From: Ideonella margarita
GTDB lineage: Bacteria > Pseudomonadota > Gammaproteobacteria > Burkholderiales > Burkholderiaceae_C
NCBI RefSeq assembly: GCF_038066635.1
Contig: NZ_JBBUTI010000006.1
Span: 1-64,000, forward strand
DNA length: 64,000 nt
Direction of reading: 5' to 3'
The notes beneath the pieces were generated by a model that worked only from the letters and a program-made list of their open reading frames with translations, had not been told where the DNA came from and searched no databases. Shown piece by piece: positions 40,361 through 52,009 of the stretch (position 1 is its first letter; each line of letters begins with the position of its first letter). Made by a program: the position numbers and the translations under genes.

Positions 40361-40870
40361 ATGGCCAAGAGCCCCAAGTCCGTCGGCAAAGCCGGCCCCG
40401 CCATCAACATCGGCATCAGCGAGAAAGACCGCGCCGCCGTGGCCGATGGCCTGTCGCGCCTGCTGGCCGACACCTACACGCTGTACCTGACCACCCACAA
40501 CTTCCACTGGAACGTGACGGGGCCGATGTTCAATTCGCTGCATGCGATGTTCATGGGCCAGTACACCGAGCTGTGGAACGCCGTGGACCCGATCGCCGAG
40601 CGCATCCGCGCGCTGGGCCACATCGCCCCGGGCAGCTACGCCGATTACGCCAAGCTGAGTTCGGTGGCCGATGCCCCGAGCACGCCGCCCAAGGCACTGG
40701 AAATGGTCCGCATCCTGGTGGAAGGCCATGAAACCGTGGCGCGCACCGCCCGCAGCCTGTACCCGCTGGTGGAAAAGGCCGGCGACGAGCCCACGGCCGA
40801 CGTGCTGACCCAGCGCCTGACGGTGCATGAGCAGACCGCCTGGATGCTGCGCTCGCTGCTGGAAGACTGA
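40361..40870 (+). CDS. dps: Dps-family DNA-protecting ferritin
   Basis: A 169-residue Dps protein that stores iron, consumes peroxide and may bind DNA. The ferroxidase site of the dodecamer interface is visible in THNFHWNVTGPMFNSLH and in the helix MFMGQYTELWNAVDPIAERIRALG. The N-terminus (AKSPKSVGK) is Lys-rich, as in DNA-binding Dps. Start ATG 40361 after AAGGAG; an upstream ATG at 40325 lacks a ribosome site. A dyad (CATCT, 40312-40316; AGATG, 40323-40327) lies just upstream, and a bidirectional terminator follows. Confidence 0.93.
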   Translation: MAKSPKSVGKAGPAINIGISEKDRAAVADGLSRLLADTYTLYLTTHNFHWNVTGPMFNSLHAMFMGQYTELWNAVDPIAERIRALGHIAPGSYADYAKLSSVADAPSTPPKALEMVRILVEGHETVARTARSLYPLVEKAGDEPTADVLTQRLTVHEQTAWMLRSLLED

Positions 40871-40891
40871 ACCCCCGGCCACCGCGCCATG

Positions 40892-40923
40892 AAAAAAAGG
40901 CTGCCCGCGGGCAGCCCTTTTTG
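40892..40923. terminator. Bidirectional rho-independent terminator between dps and the OPT gene
   Basis: Stem GGCTGCCCG/CGGGCAGCC (40899-40916) flanked by seven As on the left and five Ts on the right (40918-40922). It has a U-tract in either direction, so it can end both the dps transcript (plus) and the OPT-family gene (minus). Confidence 0.9.
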
Positions 40924-40948
40924 TTGATGCTTGGGCAACGTCAGTGCA

Positions 40949-42754
40949 TCAAACCAGCGCAGCCAAACCCGCCAGGCCCAGGCCCAGCGCCGCCAGCGCG
41001 TCACCGGCAATCAAGCCGCCACCCACCAGCGAGGTGCTGCTCATGTCCGACGGCAGGCCATCGTCCTGCTGGCCCTGACGTGCATTCCAGGTGTTGAGTG
41101 CACTCGACACCACGCCGCCCGCACCCAGCCACAGCGAGGTGCCCAGGGTGACAAAGCCGCCGAAGCTGCTGGCGTACGGAGACGGCAGCACGACCGCGTC
41201 CAGCATGAAGTCGGTGGCGAAACCATTCTTGCTGCGGGCGACAAACGCCTGATAGCCCGCGCGGCTCTTGATGAACTTGCGCAGGAACTCGGTGATGAAG
41301 CCGATGCCCACGCCCAGCACGATGGCCGTCATCTGGAACGGCTTCGGGTCGGTCAGGCTGCGCAGCACGCCCACGAACTTGTAGGTCATCGCCGACGTCC
41401 ACTGCGCCGGCACTTCGTCGGCGCGCATCACGGTCTGATCGAGCAGCAGCACCGGGTAGGCCGTCATGAAGAGCTTGGCCAGCACCACCGCCATCACGGC
41501 GCCCATCACCAGGCCCGCCACCTGGAAGCGGAACTGCAGGGCGCGGTTCGAGCCCAGGCGCCAGCCGGTCGAGCGGTCCTGCTGCATGTCGCAGGCCACG
41601 CTGGTGGCCACCAGCAGCACGGCCGCCGCCATCAGGCCCAGCAGCGGGTCTTGCAGGCCAAACGCCGCCAGCACCAGCACGGTGACGACAAACGCCGAGG
41701 AGATCGGGTTGGAATCGCTCACGCCCAGCGAGATGCCGTTGACCATGGCGAACACCATCACCAGGCCCAGCGACAGCAGCATGTAGCTGACCGGCTCATT
41801 GAAGAACTGCACGCCCGCCACCACGGTGGCCGCGCCCCAGAACAGCACCCACAGCACCAGGCGCCAGATGCTGGCGCGCGGACCGGTGGTGGTTTCTTCG
41901 GGCATCGCTTCGGTCACGCCCACACCCACGCGGGAGGCAAACGTGCGCCAGAAAATCAGCGACAGATCGACCACCGCCGCGCCCAGGATCATGCCCAGCG
42001 CGATCAGGAAGGTGATCTTGCGGAAGGGATCGCCGTCCTTCAGCCAGCCGATGCTGATGAAGTAAGGTACCAGCGCCCAGCCCAGCACACCGGCCAGCAC
42101 CGCCGGGATGCCGATGCGCGCGCCCACCACCAGGCCAGCGCCGAAGGTGGAGGTGGAGATTTCGAGTGCGCCCAGCGCCGCCACCTTGGCCGAGGCGATG
42201 CCGCCCAGCAGGCCGGCGCCCACGCCGCCAAACAGGCGCGACACCGACTGGCGCAGCAGCACCGGGTCGGTCAGGGCCCGCAGGATGTTGGCCACCGCCA
42301 GGCCCGACGGAAACACCAGCCGCAGCCGGTCAACCAGCACCGGCGTGTAGAGCATGCCCACGCCAGCGCCCAGCATGCCCACGCACAGCAGGTACACCAC
42401 CATCTGCCAGTCGGGGATCGGCGGCATGCCCATCCAGGCCTGGGCCTGGATCAACACGCCCATGCCGCCCAGGCTGGCCACCGAGGCCGCCGTGGTCTGC
42501 ATGTAGTTGGCGCCGTGCTTGCCTTCCACGCCGTAACCGAAGGTGATGACCGAGCCGAGGATGCCGGCCAGCACCTGCCCGCCCACCAGGAAACCCAGCG
42601 AAAAGTTCATGAAGGCCGCGGTGACGGCGCCCAGCGGGCCCAGCACCAGCATGCCCACCAGGGCCAGCAGCGTGTAATAACCCGGGCTGCCGACAGGGGG
42701 CAGCCAGGCCCAGCGGCGCGGATCAGCGCCATGTGTGGAAAGAGTCTGTTGCAT
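40949..42754 (-). CDS. OPT-family oligopeptide transporter
   Basis: A 601-residue inner-membrane transporter with about fifteen membrane segments. The family-typical segments AGVGMLYTPVLVDRLRLVFPSGLAVANILRAL, GGIASAKVAALGALEIS and QDRSTGWRLGSNRALQFRFQVAG are present. OPT proteins import peptides or metal-siderophore conjugates by proton symport; the substrate is unknown. The start is ATG 42754; a TTG at 42769 is possible. No strong ribosome site. Ends at the bidirectional terminator beside dps. Confidence 0.9.
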   Translation of the reverse strand: MQQTLSTHGADPRRWAWLPPVGSPGYYTLLALVGMLVLGPLGAVTAAFMNFSLGFLVGGQVLAGILGSVITFGYGVEGKHGANYMQTTAASVASLGGMGVLIQAQAWMGMPPIPDWQMVVYLLCVGMLGAGVGMLYTPVLVDRLRLVFPSGLAVANILRALTDPVLLRQSVSRLFGGVGAGLLGGIASAKVAALGALEISTSTFGAGLVVGARIGIPAVLAGVLGWALVPYFISIGWLKDGDPFRKITFLIALGMILGAAVVDLSLIFWRTFASRVGVGVTEAMPEETTTGPRASIWRLVLWVLFWGAATVVAGVQFFNEPVSYMLLSLGLVMVFAMVNGISLGVSDSNPISSAFVVTVLVLAAFGLQDPLLGLMAAAVLLVATSVACDMQQDRSTGWRLGSNRALQFRFQVAGLVMGAVMAVVLAKLFMTAYPVLLLDQTVMRADEVPAQWTSAMTYKFVGVLRSLTDPKPFQMTAIVLGVGIGFITEFLRKFIKSRAGYQAFVARSKNGFATDFMLDAVVLPSPYASSFGGFVTLGTSLWLGAGGVVSSALNTWNARQGQQDDGLPSDMSSTSLVGGGLIAGDALAALGLGLAGLAALV

Positions 42755-42909
42755 GCGAGGAATCAGCAAGTTTCACGCCGCCACCCGGCTCGTGACCATG
42801 GGCGGAAAAGCCGGGACTGTACCCGCGGCCCTGCCCGGCGATAATGGCGGGTTCCCCTCCCTCGCCGGGTTGCTGCTGCCAGCGCCCGCATCACCGGGCC
42901 GCTCTTGCC

Positions 42910-44538
42910 ATGTCTGCCGAACTCGCCGATCAGGTGCGCCGCCGCCGCACCTTTGCCATCATTTCCCACCCTGACGCGGGCAAGACCACGCTGACGGAAA
43001 AGCTTCTGCTGTTCTCGGGCGCGATCCAGATCGCCGGCTCGGTGAAGGCGCGCAAGGCGTCGCGCCACGCCACGTCCGACTGGATGGAGATCGAAAAGCA
43101 GCGGGGCATTTCGGTGGCGTCGTCGGTGATGCAGATGGAATACCGCGACTGCACCATCAACCTGCTGGACACCCCGGGCCACCAGGACTTCTCGGAAGAC
43201 ACCTACCGCGTGCTGACCGCCGTGGACGCCGCGCTGATGGTGATCGACGCGGCCAACGGCGTCGAGCCACAGACCCGCCGCCTGCTGCAGGTTTGCCGCG
43301 CCCGCAACACGCCCATCCTGACCTTCGTCAACAAGATGGACCGCGAGGTGAAAGACCCGCTGGCCCTGATGGACGAGATCGAGGCCGAGCTGGGCATGAC
43401 GGTGGTGCCGTTCACCTGGCCGGTGGGCATGGGCAAGTTCTTCCACGGCGTGATGGACCTGCGCAAGCAGCAGATGCGCGTCTTCAGCCCCGGTGAAGAC
43501 CGCGTGGCGGGCGGCGAGGAAGTCATTGACGGTCTCGACAACCCGCTGTACGCCGAGCGCTTCGGCATGCAGTACGACCAGGCGCAGGGCGAGGTGGAGC
43601 TGGTGCGCGAAGCCGCGCCCGAGTTCGTGCTGGAAGACTTCCTGGCCGGCAAGCAGACGCCGATGTTCTTCGGCTCGGCCGTGAACAACTTCGGCGTGCA
43701 GGAAGTGCTGGACGCTCTCGTGGGCCTGGCCCCGGCCCCCGGCCCGCGCCCGGCCATCCAGCGCACCGTGACGCCGGAAGAGCCCAAGTTCACCGGCGTG
43801 GTCTTCAAGATCCAGGCCAACATGGACCCGGCCCACCGCGACCGCATCGCCTTCCTGCGCGTGGCCTCCGGCCGCTTCGAGCGCGGCATGCGCCTGAAGG
43901 TGGTGCGCTCCGGCAAGGAGCTGCGCCCGAACACCGTGGTGACCTTCATGAGCCAGAAGCGCGAGCTGCTGGACGAGGCGTTTGCCGGCGACATCATCGG
44001 CATTCCGAACCACGGCGTGCTGCAGCTCGGCGACACCATCACCGAAGGTGAAACCCTGCAGTTCACCGGCCTGCCCTTCTTCGCGCCTGAGCTGTTCCGC
44101 TCGGTGGAAGTGGCCGACCCGCTGCGCACCAAGCAGCTGCGCGCCGGCCTGACACAGCTGGGTGAGGAAGGCGCCATCCAGGTCTTCCGCCCGATGCTGG
44201 GCAGCGTGCTGCTGCTCGGCGCCGTGGGCCAGCTGCAGTTCGAAGTGGTGGCCCACCGCCTGGAGCATGAGTACGGCGTGAAGGCGCGCATCATGCCGGC
44301 CCGCTTCAACGTGGCCCGCTGGGTGACCTGCGATGCCGCCGATGGTGGCGAGGCCGAACTCAAGCGCTTCATCGACAACAACAGCCACCGCATGGCCCTC
44401 GACGCCGTCGATGCACCGACGCTGCTGCTGGAATACGCCGGCGAGCTGCGCGCCATCCAAGAGAACTGGCCGAAGATCAAGTTCCACGCGCTGCGCGAGC
44501 ACGCGGGTCTGGTGTTTCAGCAGCGGATGGGCGACTGA
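42910..44538 (+). CDS. prfC: Peptide chain release factor 3 (RF3)
   Basis: A 542-residue translational GTPase that removes RF1/RF2 after termination. G1 is SHPDAGKTTLTEK, G2 lies around GISVASSVMQMEYRD, G3 is LLDTPGHQDFSED and G4 NKMDREV; then domain II and the RF3-specific C-terminus (QFEVVAHRLEHEYGV, LLEYAGELRAIQENWP). Start ATG 42910 at the point where family similarity begins. Divergent from the OPT gene. Confidence 0.96.
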   Translation: MSAELADQVRRRRTFAIISHPDAGKTTLTEKLLLFSGAIQIAGSVKARKASRHATSDWMEIEKQRGISVASSVMQMEYRDCTINLLDTPGHQDFSEDTYRVLTAVDAALMVIDAANGVEPQTRRLLQVCRARNTPILTFVNKMDREVKDPLALMDEIEAELGMTVVPFTWPVGMGKFFHGVMDLRKQQMRVFSPGEDRVAGGEEVIDGLDNPLYAERFGMQYDQAQGEVELVREAAPEFVLEDFLAGKQTPMFFGSAVNNFGVQEVLDALVGLAPAPGPRPAIQRTVTPEEPKFTGVVFKIQANMDPAHRDRIAFLRVASGRFERGMRLKVVRSGKELRPNTVVTFMSQKRELLDEAFAGDIIGIPNHGVLQLGDTITEGETLQFTGLPFFAPELFRSVEVADPLRTKQLRAGLTQLGEEGAIQVFRPMLGSVLLLGAVGQLQFEVVAHRLEHEYGVKARIMPARFNVARWVTCDAADGGEAELKRFIDNNSHRMALDAVDAPTLLLEYAGELRAIQENWPKIKFHALREHAGLVFQQRMGD

Positions 44539-44565
44539 TCGCCCGGTGCAGGTGGGCCGACAGGC

Positions 44566-44907
44566 TCAGGGGAACAGCGCCACCCGCTGCCCCACCTGCA
44601 CATCCAGCTCTTCAGCCAGCCCGGCGCGCAACTCCAGCGTGGCGCGGGCGCGCAGGCAGCTGCTGGCGCGCCAGGGGCGCAGGTGGTCGACCCGCTTGAT
44701 CACGCGGCCGTCTGCGTCCAGAAACAGCACGTCGATGGCGTAGCGCATGCCCAGCGTGTGCACTGAGTTGCAGGGCGTGATCCACAGCCCCGAGGGGTGG
44801 TCGAGGTCGGGCGTGGTCAGCAGCCCCACCAGGCGCTGCCACCAGCGGTTGGCCATCCGGATGCCCACATGCGCGGCCCGGCCGTTGACGTAGAGACCGC
44901 GCGTCAC
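44566..44907 (-). CDS. DUF192 protein at the end of the Tad operon
   Basis: A 113-residue single-domain DUF192 protein with no signal peptide. Core elements: CNSVHTLGMRYAIDVLFLDADGRVIKRVDHLRPWR and a late LELRAGLAEELDVQVG. It starts with GTG, overlapping the tadC stop by GTGA, so it is translated with the pilus genes. DUF192 proteins occur beside many Tad loci; their biochemical role is not known. A second copy lies at 59969-60322. Confidence 0.85.
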   Translation of the reverse strand: MTRGLYVNGRAAHVGIRMANRWWQRLVGLLTTPDLDHPSGLWITPCNSVHTLGMRYAIDVLFLDADGRVIKRVDHLRPWRASSCLRARATLELRAGLAEELDVQVGQRVALFP

Positions 44908-45767
44908 AGGCCGGACGCCATGAATTTCATGACGATCGGAAACCCCAGCACGATGAAGGTGCAGGGAAAGATGAACATGATCAGCGGGCCGAGCATCTTC
45001 ACCGGCGCCTCCATGGCCAGCTTCTCGGCGCGCTGGAAGCGCTCGGTGCGGCGCTGATCGCTCTGCGCCCGCAGCACCGGCCCCAGGCTGGAGCCCATCA
45101 ACTCGCCCTGCACCAGCGCACTCACCAGGCTCGATACCGGCGCGAAGTCCAGGCGATCGGCCAGATCACGCAGCGCCTCCACCCGCGGCTTGCCGGCGCG
45201 CACGTCGCGCAGCACGCGGTTGATCTCCAGCATCAGCGGGCCGGGCTTGGTGCGCTCCACCGCCTTCTGCATGCCCCCGGTGAGGTTCATGCCGGCCTCG
45301 ATGGAGAGCGTGACGATGTCGAGGAAGAACGGCATCGCCTTGAGGATGGCCAGGTTGCGCGCCTTGGTGTGGTCGTTCAGCCAGATGTCGGGGTACATGA
45401 AGCCCAGCGTGGCGGCCAGCAACAGGCCCAGCAAGCTGAGCTCACCCGCAAGCAGCCACACCACCGACGAGGCCACCAGCATGCTGACAAGCTTGCCGGC
45501 GAAGAACTGGCGCGGCGTCAGCGCGTATTCCTGCCCGCCCTTGCGCAGCCGGGCCAGCAGCGCGGCTTCACGGGCCGCCGACAGCAGCGGGCCGAAGGTA
45601 TTGGCGAACACATTGATGACCGGCCAGAGCAGGCGGAAGCCGGGTGGCGGACGGTCGCGGTAAATGGTCTCGGCCTTGCCCAGCTCCTGGTAGAGACGCC
45701 AGACGGAGAAGGCGGCCAGCGCCAGCGCGGCGCCCAGCATCAGTGAAATCAGCAGCGGCGTGCTCAT
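44904..45767 (-). CDS. tadC: Tad pilus platform protein TadC
   Basis: A 287-residue inner-membrane protein of the type II secretion F family. Hydrophobic N-terminus (SLMLGAALALAAFSVW), the central F domain (MPFFLDIVTLSIEAGMNLTGGMQKAVERT) and a closing hydrophobic segment. Together with TadB it forms the assembly platform that couples the TadA motor to pilin. Overlaps tadB and the DUF192 gene by 4 bp each. Confidence 0.92.
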   Translation of the reverse strand: MSTPLLISLMLGAALALAAFSVWRLYQELGKAETIYRDRPPPGFRLLWPVINVFANTFGPLLSAAREAALLARLRKGGQEYALTPRQFFAGKLVSMLVASSVVWLLAGELSLLGLLLAATLGFMYPDIWLNDHTKARNLAILKAMPFFLDIVTLSIEAGMNLTGGMQKAVERTKPGPLMLEINRVLRDVRAGKPRVEALRDLADRLDFAPVSSLVSALVQGELMGSSLGPVLRAQSDQRRTERFQRAEKLAMEAPVKMLGPLIMFIFPCTFIVLGFPIVMKFMASGL

Positions 45768-46602
45768 ATGTCGATGGTCACGATTTTCTTGATGAAGATG
45801 CCGCCCAGCAGCAGCATCACGAAGATCACGGCCATCACGCCCCAGCCGTACACGGTGGTGAACAAGGGCGTCATTGCCACCGGGTCCATCGTGTAGAGCG
45901 CAGCGGCCAGGAACAGCGGCAGTGCGCCCACCACGATGCCCTGCAGCTTGCCCTGCGAGGTCAGCGCCTTGATCTTGCCTTCCATGGTGGCCTTGGCGCG
46001 CAAGGTGGTGGCCAGTCGCTCGAGGATCTCGGACAGGTTGCCGCCCACTTCCTTGGCGATGGTGAGCGCCGAGACGAACAGGTCGATGTCTTCGAGCTTG
46101 AGCCGCTCGGACATGCCGCGCAGCGAATCCTCCAGCGCCAGGCCCAGGCGCTGTTCACGCAGCAGCAGCGAAAACTCCTGCGAGATCGGCGCGGGGCTTT
46201 CCTTCACCAGCATGTCGAGCGCGCCCTGCAGGCTGGCACCGGCCTTCAGTGAGCCCGCCATCATCGTGAGACCGTCAGGCAGCTGCACGAGGAGCTTGGC
46301 GGCGCGCCGGTTGCGCATCACGATCCACATCACGCGTGGAAACACCGCGCCCACCAGGGCCGCCAGCGCGGCCAGCGCCACCGTGCCGGTGACCACCCAC
46401 ACCACCACCGGCAACAGCAGGAACATCGCCACGTTCACGCGGAACAACTGGCGCGGGTCGATGAACAGGAACATGTCTTCCAGCGACAGCTTGGCACTGG
46501 AGGTGAAGCTGGTGCGCCACTGCCCGAAGGCCGAGCGCGCCAGCAGCACCACGGCCAGCAAGGCGCCGAGGGCCAGCAGTCCGATCAAGGCAACCTGGGC
46601 GT

Positions 46603-46606
<4 letters not shown>
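45764..46606 (-). CDS. tadB: Tad pilus platform protein TadB
   Basis: A 280-residue T2SSF-type inner-membrane protein: N-terminal hydrophobic segments, the F domain (QLPDGLTMMAGSLKAGASLQGALDMLVKESP and IAKEVGGNLSEILERLATTLR), and two C-terminal membrane segments. It overlaps tadA by 4 bp upstream and tadC by 4 bp downstream. Confidence 0.92.
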
Positions 46607-48434
<1,828 letters not shown>

Positions 48435-48435
<1 letters not shown>

Positions 48436-50021
48436 CACGGCTCCTGGGGTTCGTGGGTGATGACCGCCGGGCGATTCAGCCGCTCCGAGGTCATCTCGCC
48501 GACGCGGGTCGCGTGCTTGCGCGCGTTCTCCAGGCCCTGGCGATTCAGTGCCGAGTCTGGCGTGCTCACACGCGGCGTGGCGATCACGAACAGCTCGGTC
48601 TGCTCGGCCGTGTTTTCGCGGGCCTTGAACAGGTGGCTGATGATGGGCAGGCGCGACAGGCCGGGCACGCCGTCGCTCGACACTTCCGAGCGTTGGCGCA
48701 GCAGGCCGGCGATGACCAGCGGCTCGCCCTCCTTCATGGCCACCTGGGTCTGGGTGCGGTTGGTCGAGAAGGCCACGAAGCCGCCGTTCGAATTGCGCGT
48801 GTCGGGCTCGGACACTTCGATCAGCAACTGCGAATCGATGTTGCCGTTGCCGTCGGCCAGCGGCTTGAATTCGATGCGCACACCGTACTGCTTGTACTCC
48901 ACGCCGATCACGCCGTTGCCCTGCGGCACCGGGATCGGAATCTCGCCACCGGCCAGGAAGTTCGCTTCGCCGCCGCTGCGGCAACTCAGGCGCGGCTCGG
49001 CCAGCGTCCAGGCATCGCCGTTCTGCTCCAGCATGTTGATCGCCGAGGTGATCTGCGTGGCCAGCCCGAAATAGGTGGCCACCGGGTTGGAGGTGTTCAC
49101 CGACGGGAAGGTGGCCGATGCCGCCGGGCGCCACGGCGTGTTGCTGTAGCCCAGCGCGCTGGTTGCCAGGGTCGGGCCATTGGCCGACGAGGCCCACTTC
49201 ACGCCGATCTGGTCGAGTGCCTTCTTCTTCACCTCCACCACGCGCAGGTCGATCTGCACCATGCGGTCGAGCATCAGCGGGTCGGCATCAGCCGGCCGGT
49301 CCGGCACGAGGTTCAGCACTTGCGGAAAGCTCTCGCCCAGCCGCTTCAGGCGAACGCCGCTTTCCGAATCGGGATAGCGCCCTTCCATCACCACGCGAGA
49401 ACCCACCAGACGGGCGGTGATGCCCGGCACTTCACGCATCAGGCTCTGCAGATCCGACAGCACCGTGTTGGCACCCACGCTGTCGATGTTGATCGCGTAG
49501 GTCAGCTGCCGGCCGTTTTTCAGCCAGACATGCATGGTGGTCTGGCCGGCGGCCTCGGCCAGCAGCACGATCTGGCGGTCATCCACCACCGTGGCCTTCA
49601 GCAAGGCCCCGTTGCCGATGGCGATGCGGGCCACGCTCTGCAGCTCGATGGTCGAGACCTCGCCGACCACCATGCTGCGGGCCGGGCCACGCTCCAGCAC
49701 CGGGGGCATCGGCGTGGTGGCAGCACGTGGCCGGAACACGGGCGCCGGCTTGGCGGCCGTGCCCGCCGGCTCGATCAAGGCGCTGGCGGCCGCGGTGGTA
49801 GGCGCGGTGGTGACAGGTGCATTGCGCGGAGCCGCGACCGGAGGGGCCACCGGCGTCGACGCGACCGTCGGGGCCTTGAGCGACGGGTTGGTAGGTGGGG
49901 GGCTCGTCTGCGCCTGGGCCCACAAGGCCACCGGCAACATCCAGAGGGTGGCTGCCACCCCGGTGCGGGCGCTCCGCTTGGTTCGCGCGCGATACAACTG
50001 CAAGGTCTTCTCCCTGTTCAT
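48435..50021 (-). CDS. rcpA: Tad pilus outer-membrane secretin RcpA/CpaC
   Basis: A 528-residue secretin. Signal region near LWMLPVALWAQAQ, then a Pro/Ala/Thr-rich linker (residues about 40-110), an N-terminal BON-like pilus domain (ARSMVVGEVSTIELQS, MHVWLKNGRQLTY) and the C-terminal secretin core with the signature VPGLSRLPIISHLFK (about residues 455-469). It forms the outer-membrane ring for the pilus. TadA starts at its stop codon; cpaB lies 66 bp upstream. Confidence 0.93.
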
Positions 50022-50087
50022 GAATCTGTGAGGTCGGCCACCAGGGCCGCCGGGTGCATGGGTGTGTGTTGGGGGGGCTGGCGCGCG

Positions 50088-51071
50088 TCAGCGCTGGCCA
50101 GACAGGGCCGACGTGGCGTTGGCCGTGGCCGCCGTGGTGGCCTTGATGACGTTGGCCGCCTGGGCCGCTGCAGGCCCCGCTGCCGTCGGCGGCAGGCTGG
50201 CAAGGCCAGGGCGCGGTGCGGGCACGGTGCTGCCCAGTTTGGCGAGCTGCAGCTCAGCAGCACCGGTGCCGCTGCCACCCACCAGGTATTCCACCGTGCG
50301 CTCGGCGGCGGCCACCGCCTTGCGGCCGCCCATCAACGAAGCGGCATTCATCGCCGCCACGCCGTTGGGCTGTGCATCGTCCGGGTGGCGCAACACGGCC
50401 GTCAGGCTGCCAGCGCGCTTGGCCTGGATGATGCGGGAGGCCTCTTCCGGCGTCACTTCCAGCGTCACCGTGGCGAAGCCGCGTTCGGCCTCGGTGCCTT
50501 CCGCGCGCTTGCTCAAGACCTGGTCGGTGGCCAGCACCTGCACCTGCGACAGCAGCGGCAAGGTGAATTCCGTTTCGTTGCCGTCGCCGGATTTGCCGGA
50601 ATAGATCAGGTCGATGAAGTCGCCCGGGCGCAGCAGGCCGGACACCGAATTCACCGCGTCCACCTCAAACGTCAGGGCCCGATGTCCCTTCTTCAACGTG
50701 CTCGAGAACACGCCGTTGCCCAGGCCTTCGGTGTGCACTGGCAGCAGCACCTCGCCACGCTTGAGCGGCGCCACCAGACGCTGCTTCAGGTAGGTGCCGA
50801 ACTCGTCCGGATGCACGGCAGTGGCGTGCACGTATTCCTGCGGCATGGGCCGCACGGCCAGCAGCTCTTCGGTCAGGGCTTCGCCACGTTCCAGATCACG
50901 CTTGGCCACCACCACATTGACCATGCGCTGGCCGCGTTTCACCTCGTCCTCCAGCTGCGCCATCTTGTCGGTGATGACGGCGTTGCTGAGGTACACGGCG
51001 CCACCACCCAGGGTGAGCGCGCCGCCCAGCAACAGCCAGTTGGAGTTGATCTTGAGTTTCGGAAACTGCAT
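50088..51071 (-). CDS. cpaB: Tad pilus assembly protein CpaB/RcpC
   Basis: A 327-residue inner-membrane-anchored periplasmic protein. It has one N-terminal membrane segment (NWLLLGGALTLGGGAVYLSN), a SAF domain (VNVVVAKRDLERGEALTEELLAVRPMP) and the RcpC/CpaB core (RPGDFIDLIYSG). Six bases separate it from the small prepilin-like gene upstream. CpaB proteins help to stabilise or localise the secretin. Confidence 0.92.
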   Translation of the reverse strand: MQFPKLKINSNWLLLGGALTLGGGAVYLSNAVITDKMAQLEDEVKRGQRMVNVVVAKRDLERGEALTEELLAVRPMPQEYVHATAVHPDEFGTYLKQRLVAPLKRGEVLLPVHTEGLGNGVFSSTLKKGHRALTFEVDAVNSVSGLLRPGDFIDLIYSGKSGDGNETEFTLPLLSQVQVLATDQVLSKRAEGTEAERGFATVTLEVTPEEASRIIQAKRAGSLTAVLRHPDDAQPNGVAAMNAASLMGGRKAVAAAERTVEYLVGGSGTGAAELQLAKLGSTVPAPRPGLASLPPTAAGPAAAQAANVIKATTAATANATSALSGQR

Positions 51072-51077
51072 GGTGAC

Positions 51078-51281
51078 TCAGGGCAAGGAGATGAAGAAAG
51101 AGAAGTTGCGGAAGAACGCCCGCACCATGTCGGCCAGGTGCTGGGCCATCGTGCGGCCACCCACATCGACCATGAACAGCGCGGCCACGAGGGCGGCGCT
51201 GACCACCAGGTACTCGATGCTGGCCTGCCCGTGCAGGCGGCCGCGGTGCAGGGAGGCCAGGGAGCGGCGAATCAGGGTCAT
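51078..51281 (-). CDS. Small Flp-like prepilin or pseudopilin (67 residues)
   Basis: A 67-residue protein with a type IVb prepilin signature: basic leader MTLIRRSLASLHRGRLHG, then cleavage expected after Gly18 and QASIEYLVVSAALVAALFMVD, with Glu at +5 and Tyr at +6 as in Flp. The mature part would be only about 49 residues, ending FFRNFSFFISLP. It overlaps the upstream gene by ATGA and precedes cpaB by 6 bp. It could be a second, minor pilin. Confidence 0.75.
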   Translation of the reverse strand: MTLIRRSLASLHRGRLHGQASIEYLVVSAALVAALFMVDVGGRTMAQHLADMVRAFFRNFSFFISLP

Positions 51282-52009
51282 GGCGGCGGGCTCAGCAGGT
51301 TCACGGTCAGGTAGACGGCACGGCCGGACGGGTCACGGCCCGCGACGATGTCGAGCGACTGCGGTGGCTTGTCGAAACTTGCCAGCCAGGTGGTGTCACC
51401 GTCCTTCGAGGTGGAGGTGCGGTCGAAGGTCAACTGCCAACCCCGGCGCAGCCACTCGGACCGCCAACGCTGGATGGACACCTCCAGGCTCGCGTTGCTG
51501 CTCAGGCTGATGAGCTGGCTGCGGCGCGGGCCGTCGCGTGACTCGGTCACCTGCATCACGCGGGTGTCCGGAAAGCTGGGCAGGAAGGCCGGCACCACCG
51601 GCGCGCTGCCGTCCTTGAAGTTGATGATGCTCAGCATGCCGGTGCTGCCACCACCCGGTGTGCGCGACTTGGCCTGCACCATCATCTGGTGGCCATCACG
51701 CAGCATCGACACGGTCTGCCAGCCGGCCACTTCCAGGCTGCGCGGCTCACCCAGGCGGCGGTCGTGCCAGGCGCGGCGATAAAACGCCAGCACCTCGTCA
51801 ACGGTGAGTTCCGACTGGAACTCCTCGATGCGGGTGGGGCGGCCGTTCACCACCGAGTCACCCGCCACCAGCTGCGTGGTGGTGCGCGGCGGCAGGCCCA
51901 GCTCGGGCCAGGCGGCGGCCAGCGCCGGCGTGGCCAGGGCGGCGGCAGCAGCGGCGACAGCGCTCAAGGCCAGCGCATGGCCAGAGCGGCGGGGCAGGCT
52001 CACCAGCAT
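51278..52009 (-). CDS. Exported protein of unknown function in the Tad operon
   Basis: A 243-residue protein with a signal peptide (long Ala-rich h-region ending near PALAAA). The mature part has short beta-rich elements (VVNGRPTRIEEFQSELTVDEVL, WRSEWLRRGWQLTFDRTSTS) and no Cys. I do not recognise the family. It overlaps the TadE gene by 10 bp and the small prepilin-like gene by 4 bp, so it is made with the pilus. Confidence 0.75.
   Translation of the reverse strand: MLVSLPRRSGHALALSAVAAAAAALATPALAAAWPELGLPPRTTTQLVAGDSVVNGRPTRIEEFQSELTVDEVLAFYRRAWHDRRLGEPRSLEVAGWQTVSMLRDGHQMMVQAKSRTPGGGSTGMLSIINFKDGSAPVVPAFLPSFPDTRVMQVTESRDGPRRSQLISLSSNASLEVSIQRWRSEWLRRGWQLTFDRTSTSKDGDTTWLASFDKPPQSLDIVAGRDPSGRAVYLTVNLLSPPP

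Noticed and set aside
48436..49197. Long minus-strand frame extending tadA upstream by about 250 codons.
   Set aside because: It runs in another frame across the secretin gene, reads as low-complexity Arg/Gly sequence, and the FHA domain gives a clear start at 48435 with a TGATG overlap.
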